Positions 26,311 through 37,115 of a DNA stretch of 64,000 nt are shown in pieces; position 1 is the first letter of the stretch; every line of letters starts with the position of its first letter. Under the pieces are notes generated by a model. The model did not search any database, was not told where the DNA came from, and saw only the letters and a list, made by a program, of their open reading frames with translations. Both the position numbers and the translations under genes were made by a program. The DNA is from Plenodomus lindquistii (lineage: Eukaryota; Ascomycota; Dothideomycetes; Pleosporales; Leptosphaeriaceae): assembly GCA_025504975.1 (NCBI GenBank), contig JANUWI010000004.1, positions 1,674,001 to 1,738,000 of the forward strand, written 5' to 3'.

Positions 26311-27990
26311 ATTATATAGCTTTCTATTATTAAACTAGTATTATAATTTATATTATTATAAAATTTCTATTTTTAAAATTTATTAAAGTTTTTACTATAA
26401 CTTTTAAAGTTTACTATTAAAATAGATAGTTTTATTAACTAGTAAACTAAAAGCATTTAAATTTATAATAGTATATATACATTCTACTTTAACTTTTATT
26501 TATATATTATTATAAATATCTATTTATTTTAAGCTATTTATATAGTAAACTTTTAAAAACTATAAATATAGTTTACTATAGAGTACATTTATTATAATCT
26601 TTTAATAGCTAATTTAGTAATTAAAAATTTATTATAGATTTTAAAAGTCTATTATATAACTTTTTTAAATTAATTATTGTTTTTAAAAGGTTTAATAAAT
26701 TTAGTAGTTTTTTTATTTTACCTATAGTACTAAATAAAAAGTAGTTAGATTATTTTTATATATTACTATATATATAAATTACTAAATAAAAAATATAGTT
26801 ATATTTATTTATATTTTATATATTAAATTTAAGAAATAAATTTAATTTAAATAGCTAGTTTTTAAGCTTATTATATATTTTTAAGTAGAAATTAGGCTTA
26901 GCTACTGTAGTATAGCTATAGTTAACTAAAATAGAATTATTAATATCTATATTAATTTAATTTATTTTATAGTATTTAAATTATAATAAAAAAATTAAGT
27001 AGCTATTATATAAAATAGCTAGTATTAAAAAACCTTTAATTAATTAGTTTTTAAAATTAGGTAAGTATATGGGTATTAAAGTTTAAATTTCTTAAATAGT
27101 AAAAGTATACTTCTAAAAAAAGTACTAAAAGTCACTAATTAACTAGATATACTATTTCTTTATTTATATAAACTAAATATAATCTACTATAAAAACATTT
27201 TTATATTTTTATATACTTATATTATAAAAATAATAAAAGCTATTATTTATATTAGTTATATAATATATAATACTATAGAGCTACCTACTAAACTAGCGCT
27301 TTATTATTTACTTACTATTTATAGTTTTTATCTACTATTAAATAATTATAATAAAAACTTATCTATATAGTATATTAGTATAAGCTATATTTTATTTTTA
27401 TCTAAAAGCTATAAATTATATTATTATTTAACTAATATATAGGTATATAAGTTTTAGTAAAGCTTTAGTAAAGTAATTAATTTATTTATATAATTAATTT
27501 ACTTTTAAAGTATATTAACTATAATTTTATTTATTAATATAATATAATAATACTTTTACTTTATATATAGCTACTATTCTATTTAAATTTTTAATTCTAA
27601 AAATAGAAATTATAATATATTTAGATAGTTTAAAAAAATAATAGCTTATTTAAACCTAGTTTAATTTAGTAAAAAGAATTCTACTTTAATTTATAGTTTA
27701 TATAGTATAGCTATAATCTAACTTTTAATTATTATAAAAAAATTTAGATTAGATTAGATTAGTATTATATTATTATATAATATAGTCTAATTTTAATTTA
27801 ACTTCTATCTATTTACTAGCCTACTAATTTATAAAGTACTTTAGAAAAAGCCTATTTAGATGCGTATATAAGTACTACTAATGTATAGTAAGTATTATAT
27901 ATAAAAACATAATAGAAATTAATATAGATAGTAATAAACTAGCTTTATACACAATTCTATACTAAATTACTGCGTTAGTAGTAGGCAATT
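26311..27990. other. AT-rich RIP'd sequence with a further family Y inverted end
   Basis: At about 27,430-27,500 lies AGTTTTAGTAAAGCTTTAGT followed by an AATTTATTTATATAATTAAT-like stretch. In reverse complement this resembles the left end of the Fot1-like element at 24,445, so a minus-strand copy probably starts here and runs left. Nothing else could be identified. The AT-rich block ends between 27,970 and 28,000. Confidence 0.4.
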
Positions 27991-28065
27991 GTCGTTGCTT
28001 TGTCACGCGTTTTGGTGGGGTGGACGACTAGGTGTTGTTGACCGCTAGGTGGTGGAACACGTTAA

Positions 28066-28359
28066 CCTCTAGGTATACCCTACCCATTTGCCAGCCTATA
28101 TACACTACGGTTCGGAATCAAGGAAACATTTCTATGCTTTATGGTACATCAAGATCCTGCAAAATCTACTCAGAGTATACACTATGCTCTCGCCGTCTCA
28201 ACTTCAACCAGTGTGAGAGAAATAGGACGTGGCTTCTTTGCAGCCATCGAATCTCCAATGGTAAGTCTAATTATCCCAGCACCTGTCGACAACAGTGAAC
28301 ATATTTCATAGTTCAAAGTCTCCGATGACACCGCTAGAAAATTTGTGCATGTTTTATAG
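28066..28359 (+). pseudogene. 3' remnant of a spliced gene, unknown product
   Basis: An open stretch at 28,066-28,260 (65 codons, opened by TAA at 28,063) joins in frame, through a textbook 51-bp intron (28,261-28,311, GTAAGT...TTTCATAG), to a 15-codon final exon ending in TAG at 28,359. The deduced tail of 80 residues has normal composition, for example A-L-A-V-S-T-S-T-S-V-R-E-I-G-R-G-F-F-A-A. No start or upstream exon exists because the AT-rich block begins about 80 bp to the left. The gene was probably truncated by transposon insertion or decay. I do not recognise the family; reality of the coding frame is inferred from the intron and composition. Confidence 0.4.
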
Positions 28360-28856
28360 GTAGGCCCTGAAATGCTCAGTACACTCCAGCATTATACAGC
28401 GGTTACAGCAGGGCAGACTGTCACTTCATTACAAGAGCCCGACAGTCTATCACTGTGACTTCACGGGAAGTGAGTCTCTCATGGGAGGACACAGGAAGCT
28501 ACACAAGGGGCAACAGCGGGGCTGTGTCTGCGACGATCGACGCGTGCGCTACGCGATCCTTAGGTACATGAAAGTCGCATTTTCTGAATCCTACAATGGC
28601 TGACGGGCGCCGGCGGATTCTGCATAAAATTCTTGCGACTACGGGCAACACACACCAGGTATCAAGGCCTGCAATCAGGAAAAGATAACATTCATGTGGT
28701 GCAATTGTCGTACAGGGCGTCAATGGTATCGTGAAAATATACAAAATCGTGACATTGGACTCGGACTTGGGTCCAAGATGCATGCGCTGGCAAACTCGCC
28801 TCCTTCCCTCACACCCACTCCTTTTCCCCACACCACACTACGCGGTAGCTCCGATC
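28360..28856. other. No supported gene
   Basis: Balanced-composition DNA. A 110-codon minus-strand frame at 28,499-28,831 lacks any recognisable motif and is not accepted. It is the 3' flank of the small secreted-protein gene. Confidence 0.5.
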
Positions 28857-29159
28857 CTAGCCCCACAGCCTCACGACCTCAATGACGCCGAGGCCCAGCG
28901 CACCCGCTTGCAGAATGCGACTCGGTGTCAGCGCGATGGCAGCGCTGGTGGTGTTTGTGTCATTGCTGTTGCTTGCAGGCTTGGGCTTCTTTGCTCGCGC
29001 TTCGAGTTGAATGCTTTCGATAATGGCAGCGTCGCGTGCTACGACAGATATCGGTTCTGCGACATCGTTGGAGTCTGGTTGCGCGACAGGCGCAGGGCAG
29101 GCGCATGCGAGGGTCGCGAAGAGGAACGTTGTTGTTGTTGCTGCTGCTGCGAGTCTCAT
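28857..29159 (-). CDS. Small secreted protein, 100 aa (effector-like or GPI-anchored candidate)
   Basis: A single-exon, intact frame starting with ATG at 29,159. The N-terminus is a clear signal peptide (M-R-L-A-A-A-A-T-T-T-T-F-L-F-A-T-L-A, cleavage likely near residues 19-22 at the A-C-A-C-P segment). The mature part is short, rich in A, D, E and K, and carries two potential N-glycosylation sites (N-D-T, N-T-T). The last 20 residues are hydrophobic (L-Q-A-G-A-L-G-L-G-V-I-E-V-V), so either a GPI-attachment signal or a conserved C-terminal module is possible. It lies 0.9 kb from the edge of a RIP'd transposon block, a common position for lineage-specific secreted proteins in plant-associated dothideomycetes. 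Function unknown; effector status is inference from size, secretion and position. The opposite strand has a longer frame that I regard as a shadow. Confidence 0.65.
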   Translation of the reverse strand: MRLAAAATTTTFLFATLACACPAPVAQPDSNDVAEPISVVARDAAIIESIQLEARAKKPKPASNSNDTNTTSAAIALTPSRILQAGALGLGVIEVVRLWG

Positions 29160-29554
29160 GATGGACTGTGTCTTGATTTCTGGTGGAATATCTTGTACCG
29201 CTAAGGTTTGTAGAGCTAGCCAATCTTTCCGTACAAGAAGATGTTTATTGAGAAGGAGAATAGTGCGATGGTAACGTTGATCTAGTTTGGAGCCTTCAAA
29301 GTTCAGGATCCCATCCTACTTATGTACTGGCACTCAAGCGATGTGAGAATCATGATGCGCACGCCGCATTGCACTGCCTTTCCACCCTGGTGAGATCGCC
29401 AACACAGCCTGATCCATAGCCTGCTAGGAACCTGCTAGGGCTGGATATCCGGTGACGTCGTGAAGTTGCGCCAATCAAGGAAGGCTGACAGGTTGGTGGC
29501 TGTCATCTTGGCTTTCTTGGCGGTCAGCTGAACAAGCAATGTCGCGCCCATCGA
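29160..29554. other. 5' flank of the secreted-protein gene, no gene seen
   Basis: 395 bp between the start of the secreted-protein gene and the end of the disrupted gene to the right; it must hold the former's promoter. No TATA or named motif stands out. Confidence 0.4.
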
Positions 29555-30049
29555 TCAGAGCTTGTAGTGTTTACGCAGCCATTTACGTCGAGGAAGTGCT
29601 CCTGCATCCAGAGTGTTCATGACCGAGATGGCCTGCGGCTTGTGCCCCTCTTGATACTTGGAATTGAGTATGGTCGTCGTAGTTACAGACCGAAGAAGTG
29701 TGATGCGCCGCGCTTTAGCCTGCACAGCATTGCCGAAGGGAGGCCTTATGCGGGGGCTGTGTTGTGGTGGAAGTAAGAACACAGGGCCTTGCACAACGAA
29801 AGTCGTTCCGTGGACTTGCACTACACTCTTATCTTCTACTACTCATACCGCTTCTCTCGTCAATGTCTCTTGTGAAGCCGAGGAATCTGGCTTGTCAGTC
29901 TTGGAGGTGGACTTTGCCTCATTGACAGGTAGACTTCCCAAACGCACATGCCATAAGTGTCGCTGGCTAGATGAGGATGCATGAGTGCGCATGGCTCATG
30001 GGAAGAAGCGCTGAGCAAGAGGACGAAGGGCCGGTATGCTGACGCTCAT
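29555..30049 (-). pseudogene. Disrupted gene for a putative mitochondrial or basic protein
   Basis: A single minus-strand frame runs from ATG at 30,049 to TGA at 29,555, broken only by two in-frame TGA codons. One follows 17 residues (M-S-V-S-I-P-A-L-R-P-L-A-Q-R-F-F-P); the other lies after T-R-E-A-V. Both could come from CGA by one C-to-T change. With them read as arginine it would be 164 residues. The N-terminus, rich in R, S, A and L without acids, resembles a mitochondrial presequence. The C-terminus is basic and ends L-P-R-R-K-W-L-R-K-H-Y-K-L. I found no plausible intron that removes the second stop. An ATG at 29,992 would avoid the first stop only. The family is not recognised. Confidence 0.35.
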
Positions 30050-30132
30050 GATGGATATGCTACACTCAGCAACAGAGAGGATGAGCGTAGGTACACTTTA
30101 ATCTACTAAAAATTAGACAGGCTTCATCATAT

Positions 30133-31509
30133 TCAACTAAACAACACTGAAAGGTTCATTCCAGGATACAATAGGCCTTGCCAGGGGCTTGCGCGCGGAA
30201 TCAATATTTTCTTCGTTTCGTAGGGAGCCGACTTACAGCTAGTGTCAAGCACACGCAAAGTGTGGAGGAACCCAATACGGACGATGGCAACAACACAGGC
30301 ACTGCAAGGTGTCAGTAGGTGCGAAGCTCCAATATATCCAACATACCTTGCGCCTCCAGCGAAGAGCATACACAGGATAATCCGCTGTTTAAGTGGCATA
30401 TTGAGCCTCCAAAGATGGGACATGGGTAATACAAATAGTAGGATATCGTTAGAACGTTGATGGCGGAGCTCGCGTAGAGGTAACTGATGTAATCGATGCA
30501 TTTGCGAGCGATCGTGAAATCCCAAGCACCCGCGATAGGCGAACATTGGAAGATGGGAACAAGCACTCCTGATGACTCTTTCAGTGACGAGGTGGGAATC
30601 TCAGCAACTCATTCTGACCTGTGATCCATTGGCTGATGACGACTGCTGCTATCACATACATGGCCATGCGGAAACCCTCGTCTTGAATGAAGCGGAGATA
30701 CGAAGATATAACAGCGATCTTTGTTGTGGCAATGGCAAACGCGTATAATATTTGGCTGACATAAAGATACTGTTTTGTGTCAGCCCACGCGCAGAACAGA
30801 AGCATGTCTTTAGCATCTTAGAGATTAGATCTGATTATGTGATAAGGCTTCGAGATGCCCCAATGTGGTGACCAGATTCTTAGCGCAGTGTGGGCCATAC
30901 AACAGAGGGTTTGCAGCGGTAGCCAACGCGATGGGGCGGTTCAGTAGTGACAGATGGAATGACAGGCAGAGAATGGTAGAACAGTGTGGGATCAGCGAAT
31001 TGGTGTCTGGACTGGCACAGATCAAAGGGCCACTCAATATTGTGAAGTCCAAGCGTGAAATTGGCTCACCAAGATACAGTCTTTCATCGAGTCGATGATA
31101 GTCAAAGTAGGGAATAGCCACACATGCGTTCCTAATCCGTGGTATGTAGCTGTTGTAATCAATTTTATTGAGCGGCCAAGGTCAAAATGTGGAGCATGCC
31201 GGCAATGCATGTTGAAGCGAGGCCGACCGTGAAAACAGCAGCAAACATGATGAGTACTAAGGGAGTATTAGCCCGAGCTTGGAAGTGTTTGAAATGCATA
31301 CCATCATCCGCAAACATGTTTTGAACATATTTGAGCCTTGCGAAGATCCTTAGACCGACGACTAACGACACGCATACAATAAAAATGACGTTCGATACTC
31401 GCAAGCCGGCGTCTCTGGACGAGCGGTTGGCGAAGTCGAACTAGCTAATGTCAATGGCTTCACCACCAAAGAGCATAACACCCCCACCGGGCGGCGTTTG
31501 CGATGTCAT
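30133..31509 (-). pseudogene. SAT4/Pth11-like fungal seven-helix (rhodopsin-type) protein, decayed
   Basis: Fragments in order match the fungal integral-membrane SAT4 family (rhodopsin-like fold, some members related to Pth11 receptors). They are: N-terminus from ATG 31,509; helix V-S-N-V-I-F-I-V-C-V-S-L-V-V-G-L-R; A-R-L then A-D-D; the G-L-G-T-H-V-W motif; Q-I-L-Y-A-F-A-I-A-T-T-K-I; C-S-P-I-A-G-A-W then K-C-I; V-L-P-M-S-H-L-W-R-L-N-M-P; and F-A-G-G-A. Two introns remain canonical, for example GTCAGA...TCATCAG near 30,590. Lesions: TAG in place of a codon just before F-D-F-A-N-R; no GT donor left between the L-H and G-L-G-T-H codons (a G-to-A change would explain it); a one-base shift before D-I-L-L-F-V-L-P-M near 30,440; and a missing cytoplasmic tail. 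The lesions fit slow decay beside RIP'd DNA. Confidence 0.6.
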
Positions 31510-32165
31510 ATTGTTTGGCTAGTCTGCCGGATCGAATGCAGGATAAGGTTGCGATGTTTGTTAATGTTGAGATGAAAGATGGGTCAGAAGTCAAGACAGG
31601 GCTCCTGCGGCAACGGGTCCCGGCAGAAGATGTATGCGGCTGGGACGTAGTACAAGTTGCCCTTCCAGGAACTGGCGTTCCCTTCCAGACTTTAATGAAT
31701 GCCGCCATAATAGTTTGCTGACAGCCTCAAAAGCTAGGCACGACTAAAGCGTTTGGTCGTTTAGTACATACCTCATGTGCCTGCAGCTGTTACACCGTAC
31801 TCTAACAGGCCTGCAGAAGAGCCAATCAAACATCCGTAGTTTGCAATCGATACAAGCCAGTCCGTCATTCAAGAAAATGGCTGAATCGATGATATTCACC
31901 GGTGGTACTGATTCGTGGGACCGAAGAGGAAGCGGATGAAAACCCAGGACTTTGGTGCTGGAGCGGACCCACCTGAGGTGCGGCGTAGATCCCATGAGAT
32001 CGCGTTCATTTACATATATCGTGAGCATTCCAAATGACACGCATTGCATGCAGGTTCTTCGTTGCTTACAGCGTTGGGTCTGTTCTTTTTCAAGCAGCAT
32101 GAGTTTTGGCAGCTGCGATCAGTACGTACCATACTAACCGCAATTTCCTGTCGAACCGCCCCGTT
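31510..32165. other. No supported gene
   Basis: A minus-strand frame of 118 codons (31,744-32,100) has no motif and unremarkable composition. This may be the promoter side of the decayed receptor gene, whose start is at 31,509. Confidence 0.4.
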
Positions 32166-32780
32166 ATGAATCATGGATATAATAGGCCTGACAAGAAATA
32201 CCGATGTTCACCGAACATGTCGGAGATGTACCGGTACTATGTACCGTGTCCCTCGGACCTCAAGAAGGTTGTTCCAGATCGTTGGCCGAGGATGGCGCGT
32301 TCCGAATTGTGGAGATGACAGATTAGTGAGCAGTCCCTTAGAGTACCTACTGTGTACATCCACGCTCTCGGTTCCAAGGCCCTAGGTGCTGATGTGAGCC
32401 TAGATATACATCATGTTCTAGAGTCCAGTCGTCGAGGGCAGAACAGCATCTGGGCGACAACTCCTGCAGTATGTGAGGAGTCATTATTCGACCTCGCCCG
32501 CTAACGTGATATAGAAAACACGGGCAACGGATCTACTTAGGGACCTAGGCAAACCCTTATTTGGTGCTAAAACATCACCTCTTCCTCTTCCTATCAAAAT
32601 TGATCTTCTCTTAGCGTCGACCAAAAAGCCGGAATTAACAAGCATCACAAACACGCCCTTTGGCTACAACACCATCGTAAGTCGTGTTTAATCTGTCTCA
32701 GACTTCTATAACCTAATCTATAGATTAAGCATAAGCCTTTGCATAATGTCAGAAAGTATTGTTCAATGCTGCGGTCGTGA
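32166..32780 (+). CDS. Possible three-exon gene, unknown product, with in-frame TGA (probable pseudogene)
   Basis: Phase stays consistent through two excellent fungal introns: 32,469-32,514 (GTATGT...GCTAAC...ATAG, 46 bp) and 32,677-32,723 (GTAAGT...CCTAAT...ATAG, 47 bp). Exons are 32,166-32,468, 32,515-32,676 and 32,724-32,780 (TGA). Exon 1 has one internal TGA at 32,316-32,318, again a possible CGA-to-TGA change. Alternatively a 54-bp intron at 32,268-32,321 would remove it, but its donor (GTTGTT) is poor. With read-through the product would be 173 residues, including the segments V-P-T-V-Y-I-H-A-L-G-S-K and P-L-P-L-P-I-K-I-D-L-L-L-A-S. The start is uncertain and the family unrecognised. 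Confidence 0.35.
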
Positions 32781-33327
32781 AATAAAGGCAAACCCCCATC
32801 ATTTTGTTTCCGGCTTTTTCGACAGCGCTAGAGCTTCTCTCCCGAAATATCTAATGCGGCAATAGTGTGCTCGAGCCTTGAAGCGAAGTGCCTAGGGCGA
32901 ACTGAAAATACTGCCTGGTGCGCTGCCCGCCCGTTCGTTGCTCCAGAGCCAAGATTAGCAAGCCACAAGTTGGAAGCCTGTGCACAGTTCCCACTCCTTT
33001 TCGTCCCCAAATCTGTCGGTAGTCAGCTCGACTCCCAGCTCCCAGCCCCACGTATCCTTCCAAAATTCCAAGTACACATACCTGGTACATGTACATCTAT
33101 TGTGTATGAGGTACCTTCTGCTACTATTGCATATCTGATTTGTCATCGCTACAGGCCGCAATTCATCACACCTACAAGCAGAACCTCGGCACCTCCGCTC
33201 TGCTGCGCCATGACTACCATCAGCCCTCCGACGCTTTTCGGTATGAAGCGATCTCAACTGGGTGGCACGTCCGATGCACGCAAGTGCTCGAACTCAACCA
33301 CATAGTCTGACTTCCACGTTTCCGCAT
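32781..33327. other. No supported gene; left flank of the 5.4 kb TIR insertion
   Basis: Balanced DNA. Overlapping frames on both strands (for example plus 32,865-33,305) show no motif, and their overlap suggests chance. The AT-rich insertion begins at 33,328. Confidence 0.4.
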
Positions 33328-33371
33328 TAGACTAGTTCACGGGGAAGCGAGGATCACCGGGCACCGAGGCT
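33328..33371 (+). repeat. Left 44-bp terminal inverted repeat
   Basis: Begins TAGACTAGTTCACGGGG and ends GGGCACCGAGGCT. It is identical to the reverse complement of 38,726-38,769. It is GC-rich and shows no C-to-T decay despite the ravaged interior. Confidence 0.95.
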
Positions 33372-34139
33372 GTGCATCGCCACTAACACCATCTAGAACA
33401 GGCTGTATATCTTAACCACTACAACTAGGAAATAGATTAGCTTGTAGCAATAGAAAATTACTTTTTAATTTATAATATAGGTACCTATTATATATATAAA
33501 ATTTATAGTATTATAAAAATCTATAGCTATAAACCTACTACTTATTTTATATATATTTTTATTATACCTTTTATATAAAACTATCTATAATACTTACCTC
33601 TCTAAATTAATAGATTTAATAGTTTTTAACTTAGTAAATTGGCTATTTAATAGGCTATTACTAAATATAATTATAGAAAATATATTTTTATTAAAGTAAT
33701 AGCTATAGCTAAAAGTACTATACTAAATTTAGATTAATATTAAATAAATAGCTAGTTTATATACTAATAATACTATACTAGATAATAGCTACTAAATAAA
33801 AGTATAAAAAATAGTATTTATAGCTATTTAGCTATAGCTAAATTGTAAAATGTTTTTTTATATAATTTCTACTTTAAATAGCTTATAAAAGCTATAATAA
33901 AAAGTCTAGTAAATAAAAATTAAACTTTATACTTTATTAAATAAAAAAAGCTATTAAATTTATAGGCCTATTTATAGAATTAAATATATATTTATAATTA
34001 TAATTTAAAAACTATTAATAAATAAAGTACTTTACTAAAAAAAGTTATCTAGAATAATAATATATATATAGCTAGACTTTTTAATATAAATAAAAAAAGT
34101 TTTATAAAAATAAATTTACTATAATATACTTAATAAGTA

Positions 34140-37115
34140 AATTAAATATATAAATAAATTAAATACTTTACTAAAACTTTACTAAAAATATATATATATT
34201 TAATATATTCTACTAGTTAACCTAATAATCTAGTAAACCTAATAGTTTTCTTTAGTATTATAAATACTAAGTTTTTAATTATTATTATTATTACTATTAA
34301 TATCTAACTCTACTACTATAGAGCTTATATTTAATTTAAAAGTACTTTTTAAACTTTTCTAGTATATATAAATATTATACCTAGTTTTTTTATAATTACT
34401 ATAGCGTTAGATACCTAGTTAAGTAAAGATTTAACTACTACTACTACTACGCGTATATTTTAATAGAGTAAATACTATAGTTAAAGCTATAGTAGCCTAT
34501 AATCTAGTACTATATTTAAAAGTATTTTTTTACTAAATTTTTTTTTATACTTTTTTTTAATATTATTTCTACTAATTACTTTTTAACTTTATAGATATAG
34601 GCTTAAAAAAAATTATTTTAGTATAGTATTAGTTTAGCTTTTTTTATAAACTATAAAAAGCTAGCTTATATAGTAATAAATAATTAAATAAAAAACTTAT
34701 ATATAAATTTTAACTAAAATTTTAATTTATAAATATTATTTAGAGTTTTAAATTACTATAAATTTACTAGTAAAAAGGATTAAAGTAAAGTATATATCTA
34801 GAAATTAATATAATCTAGTACTACTTATATATTAATAAAAACTAGCTCTAATATTTTAAAAGCTTTTTAATAGTTATTAACTATAAATATATTAAAAAAC
34901 GCGTTTTTAAAAGCAAAAAAAAAGCTTTTTTTATTAAAATAGAAAATATTTTAGCGTGCTAAATTTAATACGTACTAGATATATTTATATTTTAATAGTA
35001 AAAAATATACTATATTAAATAGCTAGAAAATATAAATAAATAAATAGGTATATAAAGTATTAGAATTTTATTTTTTATATAGTAATTTTTAAACTTTATA
35101 GTTAAAGTAGCTTTTATAGCTATTTAAAATTAGTAATTAGTATACTTTTACCTTTTATACTTTTATATACGCGTTAAAGTACTTTAACTACTCTAGTCTA
35201 AATATATTATTTATTTAGCTATTTTTAAAAACTAATAGTTTTTAATTATAGAAAATACTAGTTTTTTTATACTATATAGAGATATATATATATTTTTTAT
35301 AGATAATAAAAAGTAAAATTATATCCTTTAAAGTATATATACTCTAAATAATAGTAATCTACCTATAATTATTTAGCTAAATAAAGTCTAGCTAATTATA
35401 TTTTTTAAAGTTTATAATAACTTTTATAAATTTAATTATATCTATTTAGAAGCTAGTTTTATTAAAGTTATAAATATTATTATTCTAGATACTATACTTA
35501 GCTTTTATTTTATCTATAAATTTAAACTACGTGCTAATAATTTCTAAATTTTTTTACTTTATTTTCTATATATTTTTTATTTAGGTTTAAACTATTTTAA
35601 GTTTATATAAATATATTATAAAACATTTAGCCTAGTATTTATTTACTAGTATTCTATTATATACCTCTAGTATTTTATTAGCTATACTTTCTACTTTATA
35701 TAACTAAAATATAAACTTTTATAAATTAAAGTTAAAAATATATTAGATAATTATCTACTTTTTAGTAGTAGTAAGTTTCTAGATACTAGATTAAATTTAA
35801 AAGCGTAGTAGAATTTCTCTAATCTATTTAAAAAGTTTATAATAACTAATACTAATAGTAGTAGCAGCGTATTAGTAGCTCTAAAATTAGCTAGTTTAAA
35901 AAGCTATATAAATAAATTTAAATTAATTTTTATTCTAAATTAATATTATATTATATTATAAAAGTATTTAATAGAAAGTATATTATTTATAATACTAAAA
36001 AAAACTATAAAGTTTACTAGATTATTAGATTAACTAGTAGAATAGATTACTACTTTTAAGCCTAGTATAAAAAATATAGTCTACTTTAAAACTAGATTAT
36101 TATAGTCTTTAAAAATAGCTAAATAAGAAATAAATTTAAATATTAATAGCTAGAGTATTTTAATACCTATACTAAAATATATACTATTAAAAAGTACTAG
36201 CTATTTATTATTAATAGCTATAAAAGTTATAACTTATTTAAATTCTAGTAATACTATAAAAAAAATTATTACTAAATATATACTTTTTTATTTATTATAC
36301 TTTCTCTAGCTATTTAATATAAATTATTAATACTTTTAAAGTAGGTATATAGCTACTAAGCTAAAAAGCTTATATATAACTATATTATATATATTATAAA
36401 GTTTAAATTTCTACTTTACTTTATACATATCTATAAAGCTATAATAACTTCTAATAAAATTAAAAAAAAGCTTTAAAATACTAAACTAGTTTTATATAAA
36501 CTAAATTTAGTTATTTTATATTTTAAAGTTTAGTTATATACTTTATTACTACTTTTTATTAATAATAAACTCTAGTAGTTATAAACTCTAAATAATACTT
36601 ATAAACTAGAGTTATAATTAATATTTATAAAAATAAAAATTTAAAAGTATATAAATAGTTTACTAACTTCTATAGTTAAAATTTTTAAAATAGTATTAAA
36701 AAAAGCTATTATTATTATATATAAGCTAGTATTAGTATAAAAAAAATTACTAAATTTTAAAGAACTAATAAAACTACTATATATTATAAATTATATAAAA
36801 AAAAGTAAATTTAGTATAAAAATAACTTTATAACTAAAAAAAAGCTTATATTTAACTATTTTAAATAAGTTTAAATTGCGTAGTAACAAAAAAAACTAAA
36901 AAAAAAAAACTAGTAAAAACTATAAATAGATATAATACTATATATAGTACTATAAAATAGAGTATAGTTTATAAATATATAAAAGTTAAATAGAAATAGT
37001 TATAAAATAGTATTTAAGTTTATTTTATACTATATAGCGCTATAATATACTAGTTTAAACTAAAATAGAGTATTATTTTAGTAAAGTTTTAGTAAAGTAT
37101 TTAATTTACTTATAT
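34140..37115 (+). mobile_element. Fot1/pogo-like remnants (families X and Y) inside the TIR insertion
   Basis: A family Y left end (AAATAAATTAAATACTTT then ACTAAAACTTTACTAAAA) lies at 34,140-34,195 and a family Y right end at about 37,080-37,115. The plus strand around 36,200-36,330 keeps the same degraded DDE-transposase stretch as 25,340-25,480. Between them, 34,200-34,830 belongs to family X and 34,840-35,600 resembles family Y in the opposite orientation. At 2.97 kb it is longer than a single Fot1 element, so a nested or recombined structure is likely; the exact order of insertions is unresolved. Confidence 0.5.

Noticed and set aside
1..27990. Mitochondrial DNA insertion as the cause of low GC
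   Set aside because: The block holds nuclear retrotransposon and Fot1-like signatures and copies related by CpA-to-TpA changes, which RIP explains; no mitochondrial gene motif was seen.
28731..29204. Plus-strand frame of 157 codons over the secreted-protein gene
   Set aside because: It is antisense to a frame with a clear signal peptide, has a run of cysteines produced by a TGC/TGT trinucleotide stretch, and shows no motif.
32865..33305. Plus-strand frame of 146 codons
   Set aside because: Overlaps several frames on both strands, with no family similarity or introns.
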